From an uncultured Clostridia bacterium (lineage in GTDB: Bacteria; Bacillota; Clostridia; Lachnospirales; Lachnospiraceae), in contig CALBKM010000043.1 in the NCBI GenBank assembly GCA_937895705.1, positions 62,001 to 126,000 on the forward strand: a stretch of DNA of 64,000 nucleotides, read 5' to 3'. This document shows, one piece after another, positions 1-8,503 of the stretch (the first letter of the stretch is position 1; each line of letters starts with the position of its first letter). The notes under the pieces were generated by a model that was not told the DNA's origin, made no database searches, and saw only the letters and a list, made by a program, of their open reading frames with translations. A program made the position numbers and the translations under genes.

Positions 1-780
1 AAAGTACTGGAGCGTCGTCTCGGTCAGGTACTGTTTACCAGAAGCACCAAGCGGGTTTCCCTGACCAAAGAAGGAGAAATGCTGTTCAAGCATATCGAGC
101 CGGCCATCAACCTGATTACCAAAGGCGAAAACCAGCTGGTAAATTCCAAAAACGTCGGCGGTATGCAGCTTCGCATTGCAGCCAGCGACACCATCTGTCG
201 TTATTATCTGGTTCCGTATTTGAATCGTTTTCACCAGACATTTCCGGAGGTACATTTGCGGGTTATGAATGCAACTTCCTTACAATGTGCGGAACTGCTT
301 TCGGAAAATGCCGTGGATTTCATTGTGGCGAATTCTCCGAATCCGGCCTTAAACAATTCCATGCAGATTGATACTTTACGGGAGTTTTCCGATGTCTTTG
401 TCGCCAACAAATCCTCCTATGACTATTCCGGCACCGAGCTGTCCTTTGCCGAATTATCTGCCTTGCCGATATTGATGCTGTCCAAGCGTTCCACCACCAG
501 CGAGTTTTTACATGAACAGTTTTTATCCCATTCCGTGGAGCTGGCCCCTGCGGTAGAACTCAGCAGTAATGACCTGTTGATTGATTTGGCCAAAATCGGT
601 CTCGGTATTGCCTTCGTTCCGGATTTCTGTGTAGAGGGAAAAACCGACGATGAGCTGTACATCATAAAAACAAAAGACAAGCTGCCGAAGCGAAAGCTTG
701 TCCTTGCCTATGATAACTCTCTTCCGATTTCCGAACCGACGGAATACTTTATGAAACTTTTAAAAGAAGACACAAAATAA
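1..780 (+). CDS. LysR family transcriptional regulator, 5' truncated by window edge
   Basis: The open frame runs in from base 1. Before the first internal ATG (79) it already encodes LERRLGQVLFTRSTKRVSL, the end of a LysR winged helix-turn-helix, so the true start lies outside the window. The rest (about residues 50-259) is the periplasmic-binding-like effector domain, with the pattern LRIAASDTICRYYLVPYL and the late GLGIAFVPDFC strand. LysR proteins bind DNA as tetramers and respond to small ligands; the ligand cannot be told from this part. The gene ends convergently against the next gene with no bases between the two stop codons. Its target operon is probably upstream of the window. Confidence 0.93.
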   Translation, partial: KVLERRLGQVLFTRSTKRVSLTKEGEMLFKHIEPAINLITKGENQLVNSKNVGGMQLRIAASDTICRYYLVPYLNRFHQTFPEVHLRVMNATSLQCAELLSENAVDFIVANSPNPALNNSMQIDTLREFSDVFVANKSSYDYSGTELSFAELSALPILMLSKRSTTSEFLHEQFLSHSVELAPAVELSSNDLLIDLAKIGLGIAFVPDFCVEGKTDDELYIIKTKDKLPKRKLVLAYDNSLPISEPTEYFMKLLKEDTK

Positions 781-1941
781 CTACTCTGCTATACTTACGG
801 TAGCACCTAAAACAATGTCATCCCATGCCTTATTATTTACCGATACCTCATATTTCTCAAGTAACACTTCGTAGGCCGCCTGAAATGCCTCATTTCGCCT
901 GGTCTCGTACTCCGCTTCCACCGTTGCTTCGTAGGTCTTGGTACAGTCATCGTCCAGCATGCGCACAATATAAATACCGTATTCGGTACGGATCGGAGAA
1001 CATACCTCTCCCACTTTAAGCTTCATGGACGATGTTTTATAAAGCTCTTCCGCACCGTCGCCCTGCTCCAAAAAGGTTCTTGTATTGTGCACCAGCGTTT
1101 CATCCGCCGCCGCAAGATCCTCAAAGGAAGCACCTTCCTTCACCAGCCCGTAATAATTCTGCATCTTTTCCTCACGGGCTTTTATTACATCCTCACTTTC
1201 GTCATGGATATTATACTCTTCGTCGTAATAAGTTGTAGACAAATATAAGTACTCTGTTTCGTATTCTTTATAATCTTCTTTATTGACGGTTTCCCGCACG
1301 CTTTCTTTGGTAATTCCCAAATTGTCCGTCATTCTGCCGTAATACTTTTCCGCAAGCATCATCCACTCGCAGGTTTCCATTAGATTCTCTGTGGTAAAAC
1401 CGCCCCGCTCCGCTTCTTCCGCAGACATCAAAAGCTTCAAATCTTCCACAAACGCATTGTTTTCTATCATTTCCTGCTCCGTCAGTGTCATCCCGTTCTT
1501 TATGGCACAATCATACAGTACGGCATACTGAATCAAGGCGTCCATCGTCTCCTCTTTAAAGACATCTCTTGTGGTACGGCCTTCCTCGTCATATACCATT
1601 TCCCAATAATCGATTCCGTACTGAGACTCATAAAAAGAGGCATAACTGTTTCCCTGCACCTCCATGGAATAGATCAGAAACATCGCCTTTTGCATCGATA
1701 CATCCGTATCTCCTACCTTCACTGCCGTTGTGTTCTTATGCTCCTCCGATCTCCGCTTTACCAGCCCCCGGTCGGCTTCTTCAAACCCTTTCGTAACAAC
1801 TTCCGTTCCCTGTGTCGGCTGTACTTCCTCTTCTCCCGTCTTGTTCTTTTTACAGGAACACAGCATCAGTACACATAATACCGTTACCAGGCACCGGAAG
1901 ATTCGCTTTCCGTACAAACTCCGATCCTTTTTCATCTCCAT
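781..1941 (-). CDS. Foldase-like lipoprotein (SurA/PrsA-type, parvulin-like C-terminus)
   Basis: The N-terminus has basic residues, a hydrophobic stretch and LMLCSCKK, a plausible lipobox, so the product is probably a membrane-anchored lipoprotein. Residues of about 60-230 are helical and charged, like the SurA N-terminal chaperone domain. The C-terminal third contains LKVGEVCSPIRTEYGIYIVR, which resembles the end of a parvulin rotamase domain. By family such proteins help fold exported proteins. The start at 1941 is preferred because AAAGGAAG precedes it on the minus strand; a longer frame to 1986 would overlap the gene upstream. The rotamase core is weak, so enzymatic activity is uncertain. 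It lies 28 bases downstream of the ASKHA gene. Confidence 0.7.
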   Translation of the reverse strand: MEMKKDRSLYGKRIFRCLVTVLCVLMLCSCKKNKTGEEEVQPTQGTEVVTKGFEEADRGLVKRRSEEHKNTTAVKVGDTDVSMQKAMFLIYSMEVQGNSYASFYESQYGIDYWEMVYDEEGRTTRDVFKEETMDALIQYAVLYDCAIKNGMTLTEQEMIENNAFVEDLKLLMSAEEAERGGFTTENLMETCEWMMLAEKYYGRMTDNLGITKESVRETVNKEDYKEYETEYLYLSTTYYDEEYNIHDESEDVIKAREEKMQNYYGLVKEGASFEDLAAADETLVHNTRTFLEQGDGAEELYKTSSMKLKVGEVCSPIRTEYGIYIVRMLDDDCTKTYEATVEAEYETRRNEAFQAAYEVLLEKYEVSVNNKAWDDIVLGATVSIAE

Positions 1942-1969
1942 ACGCTTCCTTTCCGAATACAACTCCCAC

Positions 1970-3262
1970 TTACTCTTCTTTATCAAAATTCATAAACCGG
2001 TAATAATACTCTTCAAACTCCGGTTGTTCCGCCAAATTCAACATATTACTTTTACAGTATACCACAGACCGTCTGTTTTTCAAACAGAAAAGAATTCCGC
2101 AAATACAACTGTTCCCCACCGTCTTTACTTTCCCCGCAAATTCTCCGGGCAAAAGTCCTGTTCGAAACAAGTCCTCCTCCCGGCAATACCTTCCCAGGCC
2201 TCCCGCCAAAAACACGTTGTCTATTTCATCAAATCGCACCTCCGCCTGCTTACACAACAATTCGATTCCCGCCCGAAGCGCACCTTTGGCAAGCTGAAAC
2301 TCTCGAATATCTTCCTGTAATAACCCCCGGAAGCCCTCGGAAAAATACGGTTCCCTTAACAGTCCCGTCTCATCCGCAATTCCCGTCTCCAGCGCTTCCG
2401 CCGTTAAACGAAACAAGTCCGAAGCATAAGCAAAGCGTCCTCCCTCAAACGCGCATCCCATGGCAGCTGCCGTACCGTGCAACACTCCCTTTGCAAACAG
2501 CAGTACTTCTCCGTTCGTTCCCAAGTCAATCAACATTCGGGGAGCTTCCGGATTCTCTTGTAAATATGCACAGGCTCCCGCAAACAAATCTCCTCCCACA
2601 AAGGCAGAAAAGCAGGGAAGCACCGTCACGTTGCCTCTCTTTGCTTCCTCGGGCCACCGGGCATAAGCAGACATTTCGGAAAATAACTCCGAAGCCGTAA
2701 GTGTTACTTCCTGTACGGAATACGGCCGGAACGGTGCCTTTGCCAACCCATCCGTCGGATATCCCAGAAGCAGGTGCTGCATCACGGTATTTCCGGCAAT
2801 TCCGAAACAAACTCTCACCGACATTGCGCTTTCTTCACGATTTCGTATCCCTTCAAACCCTTTGTTAAGTACAAAAAGGAAGCCTTTTGCCAAGGCTTCC
2901 TTAATCCCTTTTGTTAAACTGTCCTTCTGTCCGTGTAGGGCCGCATCGATTCTGCCAATCACATCGGCAGCCGTCTTACGCTGTGGATTCTCGCATCCGT
3001 AAGACGCAAGAATCTCCCCTTTTCCATTCGAACAAACAAAGGCCAACGTAGTGGTACCCAAATCAACCGCCAGAAAAAGCTCTTTGTTGTACCTTGCTTC
3101 GGAGTCATCTTCCTTCCCCTCAGTACTCGCATCGGATTGCATCCGCGTCGGTTCCTGTACAAAAAACTCCGTCAGTCCGGTATAGTTTACCGAACCGGCC
3201 GCTACTTTACAATCCTTGCACCCACGCTCACCGTGGCAGGCTCCACAATACGTTTTACTCAT
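1970..3262 (-). CDS. ASKHA-domain ATPase, RACo-like C-terminal domain (DUF4445 type)
   Basis: This resembles the C-terminal ATPase part of corrinoid-protein reductive activators (RamA/RACo group). The ASKHA phosphate-1 motif LAVDLGTTTLAFV lies near residue 60 and later glycine-rich nucleotide loops read LIDLGTNGEVLL and VFLAGGLGRYC. In place of the usual N-terminal [2Fe-2S] ferredoxin domain there is only a short cysteine cluster, CGACHGERGCKDC, near residue 5. Start 3262 is chosen because TTGGAGGAATT precedes it; the frame is open further up but overlaps the Mrp gene. It follows the Mrp-family gene by 14 bases, which suggests the Fe-S carrier serves this protein. No corrinoid or methyltransferase gene is in view, so the client is unknown. 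Confidence 0.75.
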   Translation of the reverse strand: MSKTYCGACHGERGCKDCKVAAGSVNYTGLTEFFVQEPTRMQSDASTEGKEDDSEARYNKELFLAVDLGTTTLAFVCSNGKGEILASYGCENPQRKTAADVIGRIDAALHGQKDSLTKGIKEALAKGFLFVLNKGFEGIRNREESAMSVRVCFGIAGNTVMQHLLLGYPTDGLAKAPFRPYSVQEVTLTASELFSEMSAYARWPEEAKRGNVTVLPCFSAFVGGDLFAGACAYLQENPEAPRMLIDLGTNGEVLLFAKGVLHGTAAAMGCAFEGGRFAYASDLFRLTAEALETGIADETGLLREPYFSEGFRGLLQEDIREFQLAKGALRAGIELLCKQAEVRFDEIDNVFLAGGLGRYCREEDLFRTGLLPGEFAGKVKTVGNSCICGILFCLKNRRSVVYCKSNMLNLAEQPEFEEYYYRFMNFDKEE

Positions 3263-3276
3263 AATTCCTCCAAGGA

Positions 3277-4551
3277 CTAGTGACAACAACCGCCACATCC
3301 GTCGGTACTGCAATCACAGTCTCCCGACTCATGAGAATGACAATTTGCTTCCGTGCTGGTTCCCAACACACCATCCAAATAGCCCGCTACCGCCACTTCG
3401 ATATCACCGGTAAGTCCCGGCACTACCAAAATATCCGCCTGCATCAATGCCTGCATAGCACCCATGCCGATACCACCGCAAAGAAGTACCTTTACACCGC
3501 GCTCTGCAAGAACACCTGCCATGGCATCATGACCGTTGCCGTCGGTTTCAAGCACGGTTTTTGCCATCAAAATGCCGTCGCTGAAGGTATATAACGTAAA
3601 CTTCTCACAATGACCGAAATGCTGGAAAATATTGTTATTCTCATCCGTAGTCACCGCAAGAGTATAATTGCCCTGCTCTGCCGCAGTCTTTACTGCCGGA
3701 AGAAGCTCCTTTAATACCAAAGTCACATCCTCAAGCCAGTCTCCCTGTAAGCCCTCGATGTCACCGGCATCCACAGCCTTTGCGATATTCGGGTTCAGCG
3801 GAAGTCTTCCCAGTACCGGAAGATTAAACTTGCGAGCGGTATCCTCGATATGGCTCTCGCCGAATACATACATCTTCTCACCACAGCATCCACACTCAAC
3901 ATAGCTGTAGTTTTCTACAAGACCCAGCACCGGAACATCCATCTCACGAGCCATATTTACAGCCTTTGCCACTACCATGGATACCAAATCCTGCGGGCTG
4001 GTAACAATTACGATACCATCCACCGGAAGGGACTGGAATACGGTAAGCGGAACATCACCGGTTCCCGGCGGCATATCCACAAACATATAATCCACATCGC
4101 CCCAAACAACCTGGGACCAGAACTGCTTTACGGTACCTGCGATGACCGGACCTCTCCAAACAACCGGAACCTCTTCATTCTCAAGCAAAAGGTTTACGGA
4201 CATAATCGCCGTACCGTTCTTTGTGTACTCCGGTAAAATACCCAGTTCATTGCCCTGTGCCTTTTTATGCACACCAAAGGCCATCGGAATGGACGGGCCG
4301 GTAACATCCGCATCCAGAACCGCGGTCTTGTAACCCATACGCTGCATCAAAACCGCAAGATAAGACGTAACAAAGGACTTACCTACGCCACCCTTACCGC
4401 TGACAACACCGATTACCTTCTTTACATTACTGTACTGATTCATCGGCTCCGCAAACTGGGACTTATCCGGCTTTCTGGAACTGCAGTTGGAAGAACAACT
4501 GCTGCAATCATGGGAACAATTTAATTCCTGCTCATAAATCTCTTCACTCAT
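3277..4551 (-). CDS. Mrp/NBP35-family Fe-S cluster carrier ATPase with C-terminal NifX-like domain
   Basis: The N-terminal 30 residues are cysteine-rich (CSHDCSSCSSNC), followed by an Mrp P-loop ATPase. The deviant Walker A GKGGVGKS is near residue 52, VDMPPGTGD near 158, and the cluster-binding CGCC near 220. Residues of about 297-405 form a dinitrogenase iron-molybdenum cofactor (NifX/NifB-C) domain with HFGHCEKF. The tail is again rich in Cys and His (CDCSTDGCGGCCH). Mrp proteins assemble and transfer [4Fe-4S] clusters in the cytosol. This Mrp-NifX fusion is a known arrangement in anaerobes. A strong promoter with a dyad over the -10 box lies upstream (4578-4626), and the ASKHA gene follows. 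Confidence 0.92.
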   Translation of the reverse strand: MSEEIYEQELNCSHDCSSCSSNCSSRKPDKSQFAEPMNQYSNVKKVIGVVSGKGGVGKSFVTSYLAVLMQRMGYKTAVLDADVTGPSIPMAFGVHKKAQGNELGILPEYTKNGTAIMSVNLLLENEEVPVVWRGPVIAGTVKQFWSQVVWGDVDYMFVDMPPGTGDVPLTVFQSLPVDGIVIVTSPQDLVSMVVAKAVNMAREMDVPVLGLVENYSYVECGCCGEKMYVFGESHIEDTARKFNLPVLGRLPLNPNIAKAVDAGDIEGLQGDWLEDVTLVLKELLPAVKTAAEQGNYTLAVTTDENNNIFQHFGHCEKFTLYTFSDGILMAKTVLETDGNGHDAMAGVLAERGVKVLLCGGIGMGAMQALMQADILVVPGLTGDIEVAVAGYLDGVLGTSTEANCHSHESGDCDCSTDGCGGCCH

Positions 4552-4577
4552 AGTTCAAACCTCTCTAACCATATGTT

Positions 4578-4626
4578 AAAATTCTAACGCTATTCCTCAT
4601 TATACGCCTTAGAATTTTTTTGTCAA
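4578..4626 (-). promoter_or_regulatory. SigA-type promoter of the Mrp gene with a 10-bp dyad over the -10 region
   Basis: On the minus strand TTGACA (4621-4626) is followed after 16 bases by TATAAT (4599-4604). A perfect inverted repeat AAAATTCTAA / TTAGAATTTT (4578-4587 and 4609-4618) brackets the -10 box. It has no T-run on the minus strand, so it looks more like an operator than a terminator. The binding protein is unknown. Confidence 0.65.
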
Positions 4627-4656
4627 GCCGTCCTGCGTTTTAAAACACAGTCTTTC

Positions 4657-4959
4657 TTATACTTCATAATCCATGCAAAGTCTCACTTCCGTAAACGGGC
4701 GTACATACGTATTCGCTACCGCCACATGATCCGGATGGGACTGATACCCCTTTAAGGCACCTTCGTTTTCCAGTTCGCTGTCAAGCATCACATCCGCATT
4801 GGAAGACGCAAGAGGCTGTGTCACAATTTCCAAACGAACAAGCCCCGGCACCTTTCCTACCAACGCTTCCAGATTCTCCTTCATCTCACGAAGTACCTTT
4901 TCCTTTACCTCTCCCGTAATCTCTTCCTTTAACTTCCATAAAATCACATGCTTTACCAT
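4657..4959 (-). CDS. Dabb-family (stress-responsive A/B barrel) protein
   Basis: This is a 100-residue single-domain protein of the usual Dabb length. It starts MVKHVILWKLKEE, the typical first strand, and carries the late motif YQSHPDHVAVANTYVRP with the histidine common in the family. Dabb proteins form dimeric ferredoxin-like barrels; some act on small polyketides, but most bacterial members have no assigned reaction. The RBS reads AGGAGAAAAAG just before the ATG. It sits between azlD and the Mrp promoter and may be co-transcribed with azlCD, with a 25-base gap. Confidence 0.85.
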   Translation of the reverse strand: MVKHVILWKLKEEITGEVKEKVLREMKENLEALVGKVPGLVRLEIVTQPLASSNADVMLDSELENEGALKGYQSHPDHVAVANTYVRPFTEVRLCMDYEV

Positions 4960-4984
4960 TCTTTTTCTCCTATCCTCAAATATT

Positions 4985-5311
4985 TTAAAACATCAGTTGC
5001 ACCAAAAGCATATAACATATTGTTCCGCCACCGATGGAAAGCAACATATTCCGCTTCCACAGGTGCAATAAAACCACCGCCGTAATTGCTATCAGTTCCG
5101 GTACTCCGTGACTTCCCGTTAACACATTTACATTTTTCAGGCAGTATACCACCAACATACCGAAAATTGCCGCCGGCAACGCCTTTCCCAGATATCCGAT
5201 ATACTTCGGAGTCGGTTTATCCGCCCGAAAAACAAAAAACGGCAGAAAACGGGTCAGCATGGTAGCAAGGGCACAAAGTCCGATTGTTACAATCTCCTGC
5301 ATCAAACTCAT
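4985..5311 (-). CDS. azlD: AzlD family branched-chain amino acid exporter subunit
   Basis: This is a 108-residue hydrophobic protein with about four membrane helices and the AzlD signature TRFLPFFVF near residue 20. AzlD is the small partner of AzlC in a membrane complex that exports branched-chain amino acids or analogues. The ATG at 5311 overlaps the azlC stop by four bases (ATGA), which shows translational coupling. The frame is open further upstream inside azlC, but those codons read as a shadow. The gene is typical in length. Confidence 0.9.
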   Translation of the reverse strand: MSLMQEIVTIGLCALATMLTRFLPFFVFRADKPTPKYIGYLGKALPAAIFGMLVVYCLKNVNVLTGSHGVPELIAITAVVLLHLWKRNMLLSIGGGTICYMLLVQLMF

Positions 5312-6039
5312 GACATTCCACCTGCTTTCTCGATAGGCTTTCGAAACACCGTAAGAAAGCACAAAATGCAAATCATAGTCGGTATTAAAAAGGAATCCGC
5401 ACCAAACACCACGAGACACACTGCAGAAACCAGCACACCGATCAATGCGGTGTAATGTTTCTTCTCTTTCAGCCACTGTTCCAGAAAAATCACCACAAAC
5501 ATGGCAGTCATAACAAAGTCGAGCCCTTCCGTATTAAAATTCAGAACACTCCCCAGGAGACCTCCCAGTGTCGCTCCCACCACCCAGTAAGACTGGTTCA
5601 ACAACGTCACAAAGAAATAATACCAGCCCTTGTCCACATCCTCCGGCACCTCCGTGGCACAGTTAATGGAAAAACTCTCGTCGCACATTCCGAAAATCAG
5701 ATACGCTTTCTTTGCACCGGTTCCTTTGTATTTTTCCAAAAGAGCAATTCCATAAAACAAGTGCCGTGCCTGAATCATCAAAGCCATCAGAAAAGTCTGC
5801 AAGGGAGCAAAACTTCCCAGTAACATCGTTACCGCCACAAACTCCAAAGAACCGCCGAAAATTACAATACTCATGCAGAGCGGATAAACAAAGGAAAATC
5901 CCGACACCTTCATATAAAAGCCGTAAGACATTCCCAAGAACAAAAAACCCATCATAATCGGTATTGTTTTCGGAAAAGCCGCAAAAAAGGCGCTTCGCAT
6001 TATCCCTCTTTTATTATAACTTTTTTCTTTTGCCGCCAT
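5308..6039 (-). CDS. azlC: AzlC family permease
   Basis: The 243-residue polytopic protein begins with a predicted helix after FPKTIPIMMGFLFLGMSYGF. It contains the AzlC hallmark FGGSLEFVAVTMLL and the RHLFYG motif near residue 92. With AzlD it forms a branched-chain amino acid efflux system in the cytoplasmic membrane. It starts only two bases after the stop of the upstream sugar epimerase-like gene, so it is probably in the same transcript. There is no Lrp-type regulator nearby. Confidence 0.92.
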   Translation of the reverse strand: MAAKEKSYNKRGIMRSAFFAAFPKTIPIMMGFLFLGMSYGFYMKVSGFSFVYPLCMSIVIFGGSLEFVAVTMLLGSFAPLQTFLMALMIQARHLFYGIALLEKYKGTGAKKAYLIFGMCDESFSINCATEVPEDVDKGWYYFFVTLLNQSYWVVGATLGGLLGSVLNFNTEGLDFVMTAMFVVIFLEQWLKEKKHYTALIGVLVSAVCLVVFGADSFLIPTMICILCFLTVFRKPIEKAGGMS

Positions 6040-6041
6040 AC

Positions 6042-7061
6042 CTATTTTCTCCGAAGCTTTGCTTTCGCTTCTTCCTGTACCTCAATCACTCTGTCGCACC
6101 ATGCATCAAACTCCGGGTCCTCTGTCTGAAATTCCGGATGGGCAAGTACGTTTTCTATTACTTTTCTCACACCTTCTTCAAACCGTACCGTCGGCACAAA
6201 TTCCGGTACCGCACGTTTCACCTTCGCATTGTCAAACACAACGGAGCATGCCTTATCACCCAAAAGCGCCCCCGTAAAATCATACGGTCCCGCTTCCGCC
6301 AAAAACGCTGACGATACATAATACGGTCGGAACGGCACGCCCAACACATCCGCAACGGTCTGATAAATCTGATTCCAGGTCAGTGTCTCATCGGAAGTAA
6401 TTTGGAATACTTCACCGATGGCATGCGGATTCCCCATAAGTCCGATAAATGCTTTGGCAAAATCACTGTTATGGGTCATGGTCCACAAAGAGGTTCCGTC
6501 TCCGTGCACAATAACCGGCTTGTCCTCCAGCATACGCTTAATTACCTGCCAACTGCCTTTATCGCCGTGAACCCCCAGCGGCACGGAGCGGTCGTCGTAG
6601 GTATGACTCGGACGAACAATCGTCACCGGGAACTCGTTCTCCCGATACATCTGCATCAAATAATCCTCACAGACAATTTTGTTTCTGGAATACTCCCAGT
6701 ACGGATTTGCCAGAGAAGTCCCTTCCGTAATCACATAGGACTTGCACGGCTTGTGGTAGGCCGATGCGGAACTGATATACATATACTGCTTTGTCTTTCC
6801 CGCAAACAGTCTGTAATCCCGCTCCACCTGTCCTTTTCCGAAACCGATAAAATCACAAACCACATCAAAAGAAAGATCCTTTAACAACTCCGCCGCCTCT
6901 GCCTCGTTATTAATATCCCCTTTGATGATGTTAATATTTTTTGGTAATGCTTCATTTCTCGAACCGCGATTAAACAAATACAACTCGCAATCCGTTTCCG
7001 CAAGTTTCTTTGTAATTGCCATACTGATTGTGCCTGTTCCACCGATAAAAAGTACCTTCAT
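6042..7061 (-). CDS. NAD-dependent epimerase/dehydratase family protein (extended SDR)
   Basis: The product has a Rossmann fold starting MKVLFIGGTGTISMAI (atypical but clear GxxGxxS/G loop), the SDR strand YMYISSASAY with Ser near residue 98, and YSRNK as the catalytic Tyr-Lys pair. Substrate-side residues such as VRPSHTYDDRSVP follow. The family acts on nucleotide- or free sugars, but the exact reaction is not readable. Start 7061 is fixed by AGGAGGAGG a few bases upstream; earlier ATGs lack a site. It lies 109 bases after lacI and 2 bases before azlC. The link to LacI suggests a role in sugar metabolism, which is inference. Confidence 0.82.
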   Translation of the reverse strand: MKVLFIGGTGTISMAITKKLAETDCELYLFNRGSRNEALPKNINIIKGDINNEAEAAELLKDLSFDVVCDFIGFGKGQVERDYRLFAGKTKQYMYISSASAYHKPCKSYVITEGTSLANPYWEYSRNKIVCEDYLMQMYRENEFPVTIVRPSHTYDDRSVPLGVHGDKGSWQVIKRMLEDKPVIVHGDGTSLWTMTHNSDFAKAFIGLMGNPHAIGEVFQITSDETLTWNQIYQTVADVLGVPFRPYYVSSAFLAEAGPYDFTGALLGDKACSVVFDNAKVKRAVPEFVPTVRFEEGVRKVIENVLAHPEFQTEDPEFDAWCDRVIEVQEEAKAKLRRK

Positions 7062-7170
7062 AAAAGCCTCCTCCTGCATGCTCTCCGACGAAAATGTCAT
7101 ACACTTCATGTTCATATTACTATCATACATCATTTCATGCTACTTGTCGATAAGATTTTGCATTTCTTAA

Positions 7171-8184
7171 TTACGAAAGCTTTTTCACGGTTTTCCCTTC
7201 ATATACTTCCCCGCCGATGATCACCTGCTCGATAATTGTTGTCCTCGGTTTTTCAATCAAATCAATCAGTTTACGGGCCGCTTCCGCTCCGATGGCATCC
7301 GTATCCTGACGGAAGGTGGTCAGCTTCGGTTCGATATGCCGCCCGATTCGCAGCCCGTCATACCCCGCCACGGAAATGTCTTCCGGAATCCGAAGCCCCT
7401 TTTCCTTTATGACATTCATTCCTCCGAAACTGGAAAAATCATCCGGATAAATGATACAGGTTGGCGGATTTTTCAGTTCCAACAACTCCTTTGTGGCTGC
7501 GCCCGTTTCCTTCGTACTGCGGTATGCCGCTTCTTTGATATATTCATCCGGCACAAAAAGGCCCAACTCCTCCGCTGTTTTAAAGAAGGAGGACAGACGG
7601 TTTCTTGTAACCGCAGAATCCGCACCATGGATATAGGCAACCTTCTTATGTCCCTGTTTCACAATATACGTAAGCAGCTCTTTCATCCCGGTTACGTTAT
7701 CGGAAATCACCGTCGCCCTTCCGTAAAAGGAGTGGTCGATGGTCACCAGCGGGATGTCGCTCTTTACCAATTCCTCCACCTCCGGATTTTCAAAATCCAC
7801 ACAGGCAATCACCACTCCGTCAAATCCGCGATAACGACAACGTTCCAAATAACTCATCCTCTTTTCGCCTTCTTTTCCGGTACTGATAAATGTAATATCG
7901 TATCCTTTTCCTTCCGCAACTTTTTTAAAACTGTTTAATACGTTCGCAAAATAGTCATGGGTCAGGCCGCTCTGTGCTTCATCTACAAACAATACCCCCA
8001 GGTTATAGGTTCGCTTCGTTTTTAACGCTCTTGCAGAGGCATTCGGAAAATATCCCAGTTCCTTTGCCACCTGTTTGATACGCTCTTTCGTTTCCTCACC
8101 GATATCATTGTGATTGTTCAATGCTTTGCTCACCGTGGCAATGCTTACCCCGCACAATTCCGAGATTTCCTTCATAGATGCCAT
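7171..8184 (-). CDS. LacI family transcriptional repressor
   Basis: The N-terminal helix-turn-helix reads MKEISELCGVSIATVSKALN and ends in the hinge ASARALKTKRT; the rest is a periplasmic-binding-like sugar sensor domain. The protein is about 337 residues, normal for LacI. Start 8184 follows AAGAGGAATACAAA. It is divergent from cellobiose phosphorylase. A near-copy of the palindromic operator seen before that gene lies at this gene's own predicted transcription start (8228-8241). The simplest reading is an autoregulated repressor of cellobiose phosphorylase; the inducer is probably cellobiose or a related sugar, by inference. Confidence 0.93.
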   Translation of the reverse strand: MASMKEISELCGVSIATVSKALNNHNDIGEETKERIKQVAKELGYFPNASARALKTKRTYNLGVLFVDEAQSGLTHDYFANVLNSFKKVAEGKGYDITFISTGKEGEKRMSYLERCRYRGFDGVVIACVDFENPEVEELVKSDIPLVTIDHSFYGRATVISDNVTGMKELLTYIVKQGHKKVAYIHGADSAVTRNRLSSFFKTAEELGLFVPDEYIKEAAYRSTKETGAATKELLELKNPPTCIIYPDDFSSFGGMNVIKEKGLRIPEDISVAGYDGLRIGRHIEPKLTTFRQDTDAIGAEAARKLIDLIEKPRTTIIEQVIIGGEVYEGKTVKKLS

Positions 8185-8227
8185 TTTGTATTCCTCTTTT
8201 CTTTTCAATTATTCCCAACCGCATTTA

Positions 8228-8277
8228 CTTAATCGTTTTCGTTCCTTAATCATACAGCATTTTTCATGTTTTTGCAA
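8228..8277 (-). promoter_or_regulatory. lacI promoter with operator-like site at the start of transcription
   Basis: The minus strand carries TTGCAA (8272-8277), a 17-base spacer and TATGAT (8249-8254), so transcription should begin near 8242. CTTAATCGTTTTCG at 8228-8241 matches 11 of 14 bases of the perfect palindrome at 8418-8431. It would sit at about +1 to +14, consistent with autorepression. Confidence 0.65.
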
Positions 8278-8348
8278 GTTGTTTTTTGAGTTTTTCATAA
8301 AATATGCACAAAGCAATTTCAAAAATACAAACTTTTTTCATTTTATGG

Positions 8349-8431
8349 TTGCATTTCCACCTATGTTTGTGTATAATGCGAGTATAGGCATACAGTTACC
8401 TCTTGGTTTTATTTAACCTTAAACGTTTAAG
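8349..8431 (+). promoter_or_regulatory. Cellobiose phosphorylase promoter and LacI-type operator
   Basis: TTGCAT (8349-8354), a 17-base spacer and TATAAT (8372-8377) form a good SigA promoter. About 34 bases past the expected start lies CTTAAACGTTTAAG (8418-8431), a perfect 14-bp palindrome with the central CG typical of LacI-family operators. The adjacent divergent lacI gene is the likely source of the binding protein. The leader to the ATG at 8504 is about 120 bases. Confidence 0.75.
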
Positions 8432-8503
8432 TAACAAATGCCTTACGAGAGAGAATGAATGAGAAAAGAGAAAGAAAGAAGAAAATGAAAAGGAGTAACT
8501 GCT

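Noticed and set aside
1730..2320. 196-residue plus-strand open frame over the foldase/ASKHA junction
   Set aside because: It has no RBS or domain, and it runs antisense to two well-supported genes with clear family motifs.
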